Below are positions 38,199-46,070 of a stretch of 64,000 nucleotides of DNA, piece by piece. Both the position numbers and the translations under genes were made by a program. Location of the stretch: the NCBI RefSeq assembly GCF_010731855.1, contig NZ_AP022620.1:2232001-2296000 (forward strand), written 5' to 3'. Under the pieces are notes generated by a model. The model did no database searches, was not told the origin of the DNA, and saw nothing but the letters and a program-made list of their open reading frames with translations. Each line of letters begins with the position of its first letter. Positions within the stretch are counted from its first letter, which is position 1. The stretch is from Mycolicibacterium anyangense. GTDB lineage: Bacteria > Actinomycetota > Actinomycetes > Mycobacteriales > Mycobacteriaceae.

Positions 38199-38626
38199 GA
38201 TGGCTCGCCGCGCCCGAAGGATCCGCAATACGCATCGCCAAGAGCTGGCGTCTGCCCTCTTGGCGTCCACACCAGCCGGACAATACAGACCTATGGTACG
38301 AATATGGGGGTCAGTCCGAGGGGTGCTGACCCACTGCGGAGCTTGGCGCGATCAACAGTCGCCACGGCCACGAATCAGCCGACAGGAATAAGGCCCGGAG
38401 GTTTACACCTGATGGTGCTGCCAGGGGTTGCCACAGGCTGGACGGAGATCCTGGTCCAGTCGGAACTCCTGCTCGCGAAGGGCACGACCCCGAACTCGCC
38501 GACCGACTGCAGCAACGACGTCGAACTCGACCCCTGTCCCGGCACCAGACATTGACCCCACCGGCGGCCGCTGCCACGATTGTGATGTTCGTCACCTGAC
38601 GATGCCGCAGCCAAAGGGGGCCGCCC
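38199..38626. other. Intergenic stretch with no supported gene
   Basis: About 430 bases between tRNA-Lys and the diiron-protein gene. Only short frames without family resemblance or convincing ribosome sites are present. One inverted repeat, GGGTCAG / CTGACCC (38308-38314 with 38326-38332), has no T-tract and could be an operator or weak hairpin. AAAGGGGG just before 38627 is the ribosome site of the next gene. Confidence 0.6.
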
Positions 38627-39727
38627 ATGACCACGAAAGACATCTATACCGGGGTCCCCGATCCCTATTCATGGGAGGTTCCCAGTACCGGCGACGCCAG
38701 GTTCACCTGGGAGTATGACGAGGGCCGCGCCCGCCTGCTGTCGCTCTACCAAAAGGGCAAGGACAAGCAGTGGGACGCCCAGTCCCGCATCGACTGGTCC
38801 CAGGACGTCCACCCCGACAACCCGGTCGCCCTGCCCACCGAGTTCCATCCGCTGTTCGGCAGCCCGATGTGGGAGGCGGCCGACGCGGCACGCCAAGCCG
38901 AGATGCGACGGCACTTCCAGGCCTGGCAGATCTCCCAGTTCCTGCATGGCGAGCAGGGCGCCATGGTCTGTGCGGCCAAGATCGTCGAAGTCGTCCCCGA
39001 CCTCGACGCCAAGTTCTACGCGGCAACCCAGACCATGGATGAAGCCCGACACGTCGAGGCCTTCAGCAGGTTCCTGCAGGACAAGGTCGAGATGGCCTAC
39101 CCCATCAACACCCACCTGAGCGCGCTGCTCGAGGACACCCTGCACGATTCGCGCTGGGACATGCCATATCTGGGCATGCAGGTCCTCATCGAAGGGCTCG
39201 CGCTGGCCGCGTTCGGAGTGATGCGCGATATGGCCGCCCAGGACTCGCTGGCCAAGCAGCTGCTGGCCTACGTGATGCAGGACGAAGCACGCCACGTCGC
39301 CTTCGGCCGCATCTCGCTCAAGGACTACTACGCCGCACTGACCGATGCCGAGCGGGCCGAACGCGAAGAGTTCGTGGTCGACGCCTGCTACCTGATGCGC
39401 GACAGGTTCCGCGGCGAAGAGGTCTGGGAGACCCTCGGCATGGACGTCAAGCAATGCGCCGACTGGGTCGACAACTCGCCGCTGATGATCCAGTTCCGTT
39501 CACACCTGTTCAGTCGCATCGTGCCGATCGTCAAGGACATCGGCCTGTGGGGCGACAAGGTCCAAAAAGCCTTCCGCGACATGGGTGTTCACGATATGGC
39601 CGGCTTCGACATCGACGGCCTGATGAAGGCCGACGAGGACCAGGCCGAGCAGCTGGACAAGGCGCACGCCGAGATGGCGGCCCGCGTCCACGAAGTCGAC
39701 GAGGCGATTGCCGCGGGCACCGGCTAA
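38627..39727 (+). CDS. Ferritin-like diiron protein (ribonucleotide-reductase-R2/AurF-like fold)
   Basis: Protein of 366 residues, mostly helical. Diiron ligands are recognisable: Glu in FLHGEQGAM (about 104), the DEARHVE motif (about 139), an EGL glutamate (about 188) and DEARHVAFG (about 222), the paired ExxH pattern of four-helix-bundle diiron enzymes. The N-terminus TGVPDPYSWEVPSTGDARFTWEY is typical of a mycobacterial ferritin-like family. It probably performs an oxidation or N-oxygenation, but the substrate is unknown. ATG 38627 has AAAGGGGG upstream. The gene converges on arsR with a ten-base gap. Confidence 0.82.
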   Translation: MTTKDIYTGVPDPYSWEVPSTGDARFTWEYDEGRARLLSLYQKGKDKQWDAQSRIDWSQDVHPDNPVALPTEFHPLFGSPMWEAADAARQAEMRRHFQAWQISQFLHGEQGAMVCAAKIVEVVPDLDAKFYAATQTMDEARHVEAFSRFLQDKVEMAYPINTHLSALLEDTLHDSRWDMPYLGMQVLIEGLALAAFGVMRDMAAQDSLAKQLLAYVMQDEARHVAFGRISLKDYYAALTDAERAEREEFVVDACYLMRDRFRGEEVWETLGMDVKQCADWVDNSPLMIQFRSHLFSRIVPIVKDIGLWGDKVQKAFRDMGVHDMAGFDIDGLMKADEDQAEQLDKAHAEMAARVHEVDEAIAAGTG

Positions 39728-39737
39728 TTGCGCTGCC

Positions 39738-40097
39738 CTAGCTGCAGCAGTTGGGATCCAGCGCAGCGCACAGCGCCTGCAACGCCTCCGGGCGAATCCG
39801 GTGAAAGACGTTCATGCCGCGCCGCTCCGAGAGCACCAAGCCCGCCTTGCGCAGTTGGGTCAGGTGGTGGCTCATCGTGGACTCGGTCAGTTTGAGCACC
39901 GCTGCCAGTTCACCCGAACTCTGCTCTCCCGCAGTCGAACTGAACAGATACGACACGATCTTGACCCGAGCCGGATCGGCCAGCGCCTTCAGCCGCAGCG
40001 CGATCTGAAGGGCGTCGTCGTCGCTCATCGGGCCGGCGGCGACCGGAGCACAGCACACCGGTTCGGTGGTGTCGATGACCGGCAGAGCTTTGGGCAT
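39738..40097 (-). CDS. arsR: ArsR/SmtB-family arsenic-responsive repressor
   Basis: Winged-helix repressor of 119 residues. The DNA-binding part is LRLKALADPARVKIVSYLFS, SGELAAVLKLTESTMSHHLT, QLRKAGLVLSERRGMNVFHR. Cysteine pairs lie at the N-terminus (Cys15-Cys16 in EPVCCAPV) and at the C-terminus (Cys117-Cys118, DPNCCS), candidate As(III)/Sb(III) ligands. ATG 40097 gives the family length; the longer frame would cover the operator region. The gene is divergent from arsI-acr3-arsC, and two GACATATATCG elements lie between them. Confidence 0.92.
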   Translation of the reverse strand: MPKALPVIDTTEPVCCAPVAAGPMSDDDALQIALRLKALADPARVKIVSYLFSSTAGEQSSGELAAVLKLTESTMSHHLTQLRKAGLVLSERRGMNVFHRIRPEALQALCAALDPNCCS

Positions 40098-40120
40098 GAC
40101 GCCATTATGCCCCATGGATT

Positions 40121-40168
40121 GACATATATCGAAAAGGTGGCAGACTCCCTGTAGTTCGACATATATCG
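40121..40168. promoter_or_regulatory. Probable ArsR operator: two direct repeats of GACATATATCG
   Basis: GACATATATCG occurs at 40121-40131 and again at 40158-40168, 37 bases apart, in the 91-base gap between arsR and arsI. The sequence is AT-rich against the background and partly palindromic (CGA/TATA/TCG type), as expected for ArsR sites. One copy lies near each divergent start. Confidence 0.8.
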
Positions 40169-40188
40169 CAGAACCCGGAGGTGTTCCC

Positions 40189-40620
40189 ATGTCGCGCCTA
40201 CAGCTGGCACTCAATGTCGACGATCTCGACGCCGCAATCACGTTCTACTCCAAGCTGTTCCACGCTGAGCCCGCCAAGGTCAAGCCCGGCTACGCCAACT
40301 TCGCGATCGCCGAGCCGCCGCTCAAGCTCGTCCTGCTCGAGAACCCGGGACAGGGCGGCACGCTGAACCACCTCGGGGTCGAAGTGGAGTCCAGCGACAC
40401 CGTTCACGCCGAGATCGCCCGGCTGGCCGACGAGGGATTGTTCACCGAAGAAGAGATCGGCTCCACCTGCTGCTTCGCCACCCAGGACAAGGTGTGGGTC
40501 ACCGGCCCCGGCGGCGAACGCTGGGAGGTCTACACCGTGCTGGCCCACTCCGAGACCTTCTTCGGCGGCTCCGCCGACGAGCAGGAGGCCGAGACCGAAG
40601 GCCGGTGCTGCGCATCGTGA
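40189..40620 (+). CDS. arsI: ArsI/CadI-family VOC protein (C-As lyase or cadmium-induced protein)
   Basis: VOC-fold protein of 143 residues. Hallmarks are LALNVDDLDAAITFYSKLF, HLGVEVESSDTV (metal-binding His61), STCCFATQDKVWVTGPGG with the vicinal Cys94-Cys95 that bind trivalent arsenicals in ArsI, and ERWEVYTV (metal Glu). ArsI removes methyl or aryl groups from organoarsenicals using Fe(II) and oxygen; the M. tuberculosis relative CadI is cadmium/arsenic-induced. A further CC pair lies at the C-terminus. ATG 40189 has GGAGG seven bases upstream. The stop overlaps acr3 by four bases. Confidence 0.88.
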   Translation: MSRLQLALNVDDLDAAITFYSKLFHAEPAKVKPGYANFAIAEPPLKLVLLENPGQGGTLNHLGVEVESSDTVHAEIARLADEGLFTEEEIGSTCCFATQDKVWVTGPGGERWEVYTVLAHSETFFGGSADEQEAETEGRCCAS

Positions 40621-41675
40621 CCAGCCGCGAGACCACCGAAGCACATGTCGCCGCACGGCTGTCGACACTGGACCGGTTGCTGCCGGTGTGGATCGGCGCG
40701 GCGATGGGCCTGGGCCTGCTGCTCGGGCGGTTCATCCCCGGCCTGGGCAGCGCGATCAGCGCCGTCCAGGTCGACGGCGTCTCGCTGCCGATCGCGATCG
40801 GCCTTCTGGTGATGATGTATCCGGTGCTGGCCAAGGTGCGCTACGACAAGCTCGACACCGTCGCCCGGGACCGCAAACTGCTGCTGGCCGCGCTGTTCCT
40901 GGTGTGGGTGATCGGCCCGGCGCTGATGTTCACCCTGGCCTGGGTGTTCTTGGCCGACCTGCCGGAATACCGCACCGGCATCATCATCGTCGGCTTGGCC
41001 CCGTGTATCGCGATGGTCATCATCTGGAATGACCTGGCCCGTGGAGATCGGGAGGCGGCCGCGGTGCTGGTGGCGATCAACTCAGTGATCCAGGTGCTGG
41101 TGTTCGCCCTACTCGCCTGGTTCTATCTGTCGGTGCTGCCGGGCTGGCTCGGCATGAACCAGACCGCCATCGCTGCGTCCACATGGCAGATCGCCAAGTC
41201 CGTGCTGATTTTCCTCGGCATCCCGCTGGTCGCCGGCTACCTGACCCGACGCTACGGCGAAAAGGCAAGGGGCAGAACATGGTACGAGAGCACGTTCCTG
41301 CCGCGGATCGGCCCGTGGGCGCTATACGGCCTGCTGTTCACCATCGTGATCCTGTTCGCGCTACAAGGTGACCAGATCACCGCGCGACCGCTGGACGTCG
41401 TGCGCATCGCGCTGCCACTGCTGGCATACTTCGCGATCATGTGGACCGGCGGGTTCGTCGTCGGCGCCGCACTGAAACTCGGGTACTCCCGCACCACCAC
41501 ACTCGCGTTCACCTCGGCGGGCAACAACTTCGAACTGGCGATCGCGGTGGCCATCGCCACCTTCGGCGCGACCTCGCCCCAGGCACTGGCCGGCGTGGTG
41601 GGCCCGCTGATCGAAGTTCCGGTCCTCGTCGGCCTGGTCTACGTCTCGCTCGCATTGCGGAGCCGATTCCGGTGA
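40617..41675 (+). CDS. acr3: Arsenite efflux transporter ACR3
   Basis: Membrane protein of 352 residues with about ten helices of the bile acid/arsenite permease superfamily, exporting As(OH)3. Conserved segments are MYPVLAKVRYDKL, GLAPCIAMVIIWNDLARGD with the essential cysteine, and TLAFTSAGNNFELAIAVAIATFG. GTG 40617 forms a GTGA overlap with the arsI stop; the frame extends upstream only as arsI antiframe. The stop overlaps arsC by four bases, so arsI, acr3 and arsC are translationally coupled. Confidence 0.94.
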   Translation: MTSRETTEAHVAARLSTLDRLLPVWIGAAMGLGLLLGRFIPGLGSAISAVQVDGVSLPIAIGLLVMMYPVLAKVRYDKLDTVARDRKLLLAALFLVWVIGPALMFTLAWVFLADLPEYRTGIIIVGLAPCIAMVIIWNDLARGDREAAAVLVAINSVIQVLVFALLAWFYLSVLPGWLGMNQTAIAASTWQIAKSVLIFLGIPLVAGYLTRRYGEKARGRTWYESTFLPRIGPWALYGLLFTIVILFALQGDQITARPLDVVRIALPLLAYFAIMWTGGFVVGAALKLGYSRTTTLAFTSAGNNFELAIAVAIATFGATSPQALAGVVGPLIEVPVLVGLVYVSLALRSRFR

Positions 41676-42070
41676 CCCCCAGCGTGCTGTTCGTCTGCGT
41701 GCACAACGCCGGCCGATCCCAGATGGCCGCCGGCCTGCTGGCCCATCTGGCCGGTGACCGCATCGAGGTGCGATCGGCCGGCACCGAGCCCGCCGACCAG
41801 ATCAACCCCGCCGCCGCGGCGGCGATGGCCGAGATCGGCATCGACATCGCCGCGGCTGTCCCGAAGGTGCTCACCGGCGACGCCGTCGAAACCAGCGACG
41901 TCGTCATCACCATGGGGTGCGGTGACACCTGCCCCTACTTCCCGGGTGTCTCCTACCGGGACTGGAAACTCGACGACCCCGCCGGTCAGCCGATCGAGGT
42001 GGTCCGTCGCATTCGCGATGACATCGCCGAACGTGTGCAGGCGCTCGTCGATGAGTTGCTGGTCGACTGA
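41672..42070 (+). CDS. arsC: Arsenate reductase, low-molecular-weight phosphatase type
   Basis: Protein of 132 residues of the LMW-PTP fold. The catalytic loop is CVHNAGRS (Cys9 to Arg15, CX5R); MGCGDTCPYFPG carries further cysteines used for thiol relay; YRDWKLDDPAGQ holds the catalytic aspartate. It reduces arsenate to arsenite, probably with mycothiol/mycoredoxin as in corynebacteria; this partner is inferred. GTG 41672 overlaps the acr3 stop by four bases. Last gene of the arsenic operon. Confidence 0.93.
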   Translation: MTPSVLFVCVHNAGRSQMAAGLLAHLAGDRIEVRSAGTEPADQINPAAAAAMAEIGIDIAAAVPKVLTGDAVETSDVVITMGCGDTCPYFPGVSYRDWKLDDPAGQPIEVVRRIRDDIAERVQALVDELLVD

Positions 42071-42254
42071 CAAACCGCACCGGACAACCAGCAGTTTTCG
42101 CCACCATCTCGATAACCGACCGATACCCGGATATTGGAGATCATGCTGTTGTGCTGCTCCGATGGAGTCCAACCTGTTATAGTCCTAATTAGCTGGCCCG
42201 TTCCGGGCACCCGACCCGGACCCAGCCCCCAAGGACGCAGTGAGGAATTTGCCC

Positions 42255-42407
42255 ATGGTGACGGACGGCCCCGCCCGCCAGCCTGAGCGCGACGCCGCCT
42301 CGCCTGCTGCTGCGCCCGTCGCAGTGCACAGCTGCAGCCGCATCGGCATGCAGGCCAATCCGCCGGGCTTCCGGCTCTCCCTGGGCGACTGGCTGCGCCG
42401 GCGCTGA
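42255..42407 (+). CDS. Candidate small protein of 50 aa, unknown
   Basis: Short frame MVTDGPARQPERDAASPAAA continuing to a basic end (GDWLRRR). Support: GAGGA eight bases before ATG 42255, third codon positions about 90% G/C, and a -10-like TATAGT at 42178-42183 in an otherwise empty 370-base gap. A GTG at 42240 with AAGGA upstream is an alternative start. It has one cysteine and one tryptophan, and no signal peptide. The region also contains a small hairpin GCCCG-TTC-CGGGC (42196-42208). I do not recognise the product; it may be a leader peptide for the following aminopeptidase gene, 36 bases on, or an independent small protein. Confidence 0.4.
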   Translation: MVTDGPARQPERDAASPAAAPVAVHSCSRIGMQANPPGFRLSLGDWLRRR

Positions 42408-42442
42408 GGTTCGTCACCCCGCTTACCGGGTAGAGCACCGCG

Positions 42443-43508
42443 GTGAGCGAACTCAACCGCGTACTCCTGGAAGAACTGCTCGCGGCCTACGGCCCGGTCG
42501 GCCAGGAAGACGCCGTCCGCGATATCTGCCGGCGTGAACTGGAACCGATCGCCGATACCGTCTGGGTCGACGAGGCCGGGAATCTGGTCGCCCTGATTCG
42601 CGGCACCCAGCCCGGCGCCGATCCGATCCGGGTGATGGTGCACATGGACGAACTCTCCATGCTCGTCAAAACGCGTCGAACCCGATGGCACTCTGCACCT
42701 GACCCCGCTGGGCACCATGTACCCGGGCAACTTCGGTCTCGGGCCGGTGGTGATCCTGGGCAACAGGCAGGTGGTGCCCGGCGTGCTGACGCTCGGCTCC
42801 GAGCACACCACCGAGGAAAGCCGGCGGATCTGGGAGACCAAGCCCGACAAGGGCGATCAGGCCCTGGACTGGACGCATGTGTACGTCTTCACCGGTCGCA
42901 GCATCGAGCAGCTGACCGAGGCCGGCGTGCGGCCCGGGACGCGCGTCTGCGTGGACGGGAGCAAGCGCTCACTGGTCGAGGTGGGTGACTACATCGGCTG
43001 CTACTTCATGGACGACCGCGCACCGTTGACGGCCATGCTGGGTGCGGTGCAACTCTTGGGCGAGACCGACCGGCGCCCGCGCGGTGACGTGTACTTCGTC
43101 TGCACGGTGAAAGAGGAGATCGGCGGTGTGGGAGGGAACTACGCCAGCCGCACGCTGCCCGGCACCCTGACCCTGGCCCTGGAGGTGGGCCCGACCGAGG
43201 TGGAGTACTCGACCACCGTCGATAGTGGGCCGATCATCGCCTACAGCGACGCGCAGGGCACCTACGACAAGTCCGTCGCCGACCGGTTGATGGACATCGC
43301 GGACAATCTGGGCATGTCCGCGCAAGCTGCTGTACTGGGCGCCTTCGAGTCGGACGCATCGCACGCGCTGGCATCGGGCCACAGCCCGCGTGGCGGGCTG
43401 TTGTGTCTGCCGACGCTGAGCACCCACGGTTACGAGGTGATCAAAGCCGACGCAATCCCCGCGATGACGCGGGTGCTGACGGAGTTCCTGCTGGATCCGG
43501 TCGGCTAG
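42443..43508 (+). pseudogene. M42-family glutamyl aminopeptidase, broken by one-base frameshift
   Basis: Metallo-aminopeptidase of the M42 (FrvX/TET-like) family. The first frame (VSELNRVLLEELLAAYGPVG, zinc ligand in HMDELSMLVK) runs to 42670; from there the gene continues in the next frame as RVEPDGTLHLTPLGTMYPGN, with DDRAPLTAMLGAVQLL, KEEIGGVGGNYA (catalytic Glu) and DASHALASGH. Removing one A from the AAAA run at 42668-42671 restores about 354 residues. The lesion is one extra base in a short homopolymer, so sequencing error and real decay are both possible. GTG start at 42443. The stop overlaps the convergent DUF3618 gene. Confidence 0.82.
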
Positions 43509-43732
43509 CCGTTGCGGACCCGGCGAACCACCAGGACGACGGTGACGATGCCGACCCCCGCCAGGGTGGCGGTGACTGCGGGCTTCTTGACGAAGCGCAG
43601 CAGCGCAGCCTTGACGTCGTCGGCCAGGCGCTGCGGATTGGCGCGTTCAGCCAGCGAGTCGACTGTCAACGCCAGCCGGTCACGCGCCGCGTCGATATCG
43701 GCCTTGATGGCCTCGGGATCCCGATCCGCCAC
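43505..43732 (-). CDS. DUF3618 membrane protein (Rv2520c-like)
   Basis: Protein of 75 residues. The N-terminal amphipathic part [32 protein letters not shown] is the DUF3618 signature and the C-terminal helix [21 protein letters not shown] is a membrane anchor with basic end. It corresponds to Rv2520c, which in M. tuberculosis also lies beside bcp. Function is unknown. It shares a four-base stop overlap with the aminopeptidase gene and is divergent from bcp across about 90 bases. Confidence 0.85.
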   Translation of the reverse strand: MADRDPEAIKADIDAARDRLALTVDSLAERANPQRLADDVKAALLRFVKKPAVTATLAGVGIVTVVLVVRRVRNG

Positions 43733-43824
43733 TTCCGTCCTCCAAACTGCTGCCCTGCCGAACTACCCTAGATCAGCCCCCGCGAACCGGGCGCACCGGC
43801 AAGGGTTTGGAGAAAGGACGCGAA

Positions 43825-44298
43825 GTGACCGACACAGCACGCCTCGAGGTTGGCGACACAGCGCCGGCGTTCAGCTTGCTCGACGCCGACGGCAAGACCG
43901 TGAAGCTCTCCGACTTCAAAGGCCGCAAGGTGATCGTGTACTTCTACCCCGCCGCGATGACGCCGGGCTGCACCAAACAGGCCTGCGACTTCCGCGACAG
44001 CCTCGCCGAGCTCAACGGCGCCGGCATCGACGTCGTGGGCATCTCCCCCGACAAGCCCGAGAAGCTCGCCAAGTTCCGCGACCGCGACGAGCTGACCTTC
44101 CCGCTGCTGAGCGACCCCGACAAGACGGTGCTCACCGCGTGGGGCGCCTACGGCGAGAAGAAGATGTACGGCAAGACCGTGCAGGGCGTGATCCGCTCGA
44201 CGTTTGTGGTCGACGAGAAGGGCAAGATCGAGGTGGCCCAGTACAACGTCAAGGCCACCGGTCACGTCGCCAAGCTGCGCCGCGATATCGCGGTCTAG
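43825..44298 (+). CDS. bcp: Bacterioferritin comigratory protein, thioredoxin-dependent peroxiredoxin
   Basis: Atypical two-cysteine peroxiredoxin of 157 residues. The peroxidatic cysteine is Cys49 in [18 protein letters not shown] and the resolving cysteine Cys54 lies five residues later, as in alpha-type BCP/Prx[14 protein letters not shown] and [14 protein letters not shown] are family blocks. It reduces hydrogen and organic peroxides in the cytoplasm. GTG 43825 with GAAAGGA upstream matches the orthologue Rv2521 (157 residues). It converges on the M20 peptidase gene with a two-base gap. Confidence 0.94.
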   Translation: MTDTARLEVGDTAPAFSLLDADGKTVKLSDFKGRKVIVYFYPAAMTPGCTKQACDFRDSLAELNGAGIDVVGISPDKPEKLAKFRDRDELTFPLLSDPDKTVLTAWGAYGEKKMYGKTVQGVIRSTFVVDEKGKIEVAQYNVKATGHVAKLRRDIAV

Positions 44299-44300
44299 GG

Positions 44301-45638
44301 CTAGGCGGGCAGTTCGCCGAGCTTCTCCAGAAGCAGGGCCTCCGTGGTGGCGGCACGCTCCAGAACGCCCAGATGCAGGCTCTCGTTGATGCTGTGGGCC
44401 TGCGTGCCCGGATCTTCGACGCCGGTCACCAGGATGGTGGCGTCGGGAAACGCCGCGGCGAACTCGGCGATGAACGGGATCGACCCGCCCATCCCCATGT
44501 CGATGACGTCGGTGCCCCAGGCTTGACGGAAGGCGGCCCGCGCGGCGTCGTAGACCGGGCCGCTGGCGTCGATGGCGTACGGCTGTCCGACGTCGCCGGG
44601 AGTCACGGTGACGTGCGCACCCCACGGCGCATGATCCTCGAGATGACGGCGCAGCGCGTCCAGGTGGGCGACGGCGTCCCCACCGGGGGCCACCCGCAGG
44701 CTGACCTTCGCACTGGCCCGCGGGATCAGCGTGTTGGACGCCTTGGCGATCGGCGTGGTGTCGATACCGATGACCGTGATCGCGGGCTTGGCCCACATCC
44801 GTTGCGCCACCGGACCCGAACCGATTTCACTGACACCGTCGAGCAACCCGGATTCCTCACGCACCCACTGCGCACCGCGGTCGACGTCGGCGGCGGCACC
44901 CTCGTACAGGCCGGCCACCGCGACGTTGCCGTCGTCGTCGTGCAGGCTGGCCAGCAGCCGGACCAGGACCGTGAGCGCGTCGGGCACCACCCCGCCCCAT
45001 AGTCCGGAGTGCAGGCCATGATCCAGGGTGGCCACCTCCACCACACAGTCGGCCAGGCCGCGCAACGACACGGTCAACGCCGGGATCTCGGTGGTCCAGT
45101 TGTCCGAGTCGGCGATCACGATGACGTCGGCGGCCAGCTTGTCCTTGTGCGCAGCCAGCAGCCGGCCCAGCGACGGCGAGCCGGACTCCTCCTCACCCTC
45201 GACGAACACCGTGACACCGACCGGCGGGGTACCGCCGTGAGCGCGGAACGCCGCCAGATGCGTGGCGATCCCGGCCTTGTCGTCGGCGCTACCGCGGCCG
45301 TAAAGTCGGCCGTCGCGCTCCGTCGGCTCGAACGGTGGCGAATGCCATTGGGCTGCTTCGCCTTCGGGCTGCACATCGTGGTGGGCGTAGAGCAGAACGG
45401 TGGCGGCGCCGGGCGGCGCCGGGTGGCGGGCGATCACCGCGGGTGCCCCACCCTCGCTGACGATCTCGACGGTGGCGAACCCGGCCTCGGTCAGCAGGTC
45501 GGCCACCGCCTGGGCGCTGCGGTGCACCTCGTCGCGGCGGTCCGGGTCGGCCCACACCGACTGGATGCGCACCAGGTCCTCGAGATCGGCCCGGACCGAG
45601 GGCAATACGGCCTGCACACGTTCGACGAGATCGCTCAT
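44301..45638 (-). CDS. M20-family dipeptidase/amidohydrolase (Rv2522c-like)
   Basis: Zinc metallopeptidase of 445 residues. Metal-site motifs are LLYAHHDVQPEG (His, Asp), YGRGSADDKAGIATHL (bridging Asp), VEGEEESGSPSLG (catalytic and metal Glu) and the C-terminal TQAHSINES (His). The lid/dimerisation domain lies at about 190-310. It probably cleaves dipeptides or deacylates amino acids; substrate is unknown. ATG 45638 is 28 bases after the acpS stop region, with acpS upstream on the same strand. Confidence 0.9.
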   Translation of the reverse strand: MSDLVERVQAVLPSVRADLEDLVRIQSVWADPDRRDEVHRSAQAVADLLTEAGFATVEIVSEGGAPAVIARHPAPPGAATVLLYAHHDVQPEGEAAQWHSPPFEPTERDGRLYGRGSADDKAGIATHLAAFRAHGGTPPVGVTVFVEGEEESGSPSLGRLLAAHKDKLAADVIVIADSDNWTTEIPALTVSLRGLADCVVEVATLDHGLHSGLWGGVVPDALTVLVRLLASLHDDDGNVAVAGLYEGAAADVDRGAQWVREESGLLDGVSEIGSGPVAQRMWAKPAITVIGIDTTPIAKASNTLIPRASAKVSLRVAPGGDAVAHLDALRRHLEDHAPWGAHVTVTPGDVGQPYAIDASGPVYDAARAAFRQAWGTDVIDMGMGGSIPFIAEFAAAFPDATILVTGVEDPGTQAHSINESLHLGVLERAATTEALLLEKLGELPA

Positions 45639-45666
45639 GGGCCAACCCTACCGAGGGGTCGACGGG

Positions 45667-46059
45667 TTAGAGCGTCTCCAGAATGGCCACCGCGGCGGCG
45701 GTGTCCCCCTCATGCGTCAGCGACACGTGAATGGTGACCTCGGCCAGGTGCTCGGCGATCGCCCCGGTGAGCCGGACCTTGGGCCGGCCCCACATGTCGG
45801 TGATGACCTCGATATCGCGGTGGATGCCCTCCGGGAGCACCGGCCGCTGCGCGAACCGGGACCCCGACCAGGCCTTGATCACCGCTTCCTTGGCGGCCCA
45901 CCGGGCGGCGAGGTGCCGCGCCGCGACCGAACTCTTGTCGGCCGCGTCGCGGCGCTCACCAGGGGTGAACGTCTCGGCGAACACCGTTCCCGGTTGGTCG
46001 ACCTGCTCGGCGAAATCCGGGATGGACACCACATCGATACCCACACCCACGATCGCCAC
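45667..46059 (-). CDS. acpS: Holo-ACP synthase (4'-phosphopantetheinyl transferase)
   Basis: Protein of 130 residues that attaches phosphopantetheine to the acyl-carrier domain of FAS-I. The magnesium-binding Asp9 is in GVGIDVVSI, and RWAAKEAVIKAW holds the catalytic Glu/Lys. HISL-type VTIHVSLTHEGDTAAAVAI is the C-terminal block. It follows fas by 11 bases on the same strand, the conserved mycobacterial fas-acpS operon (Rv2524c-Rv2523c). Its product modifies the serine at about residue 1807 of the Fas protein. Confidence 0.95.
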   Translation of the reverse strand: MAIVGVGIDVVSIPDFAEQVDQPGTVFAETFTPGERRDAADKSSVAARHLAARWAAKEAVIKAWSGSRFAQRPVLPEGIHRDIEVITDMWGRPKVRLTGAIAEHLAEVTIHVSLTHEGDTAAAVAILETL

Positions 46060-46070
46060 GCCGACAGACC

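Noticed and set aside
38308..38332. Inverted repeat GGGTCAG/CTGACCC as a terminator
   Set aside because: It has no T-tract and tRNA-Lys already has a strong terminator at 38171-38198.
38304..38555. Short plus-strand frame of 83 codons after tRNA-Lys
   Set aside because: No ribosome site, no family resemblance and mixed composition; treated as intergenic.
42184..42240. Possible riboswitch before the small frame
   Set aside because: Only one short hairpin is seen; I could not match it to SAM, cobalamin or other known mycobacterial riboswitch cores.
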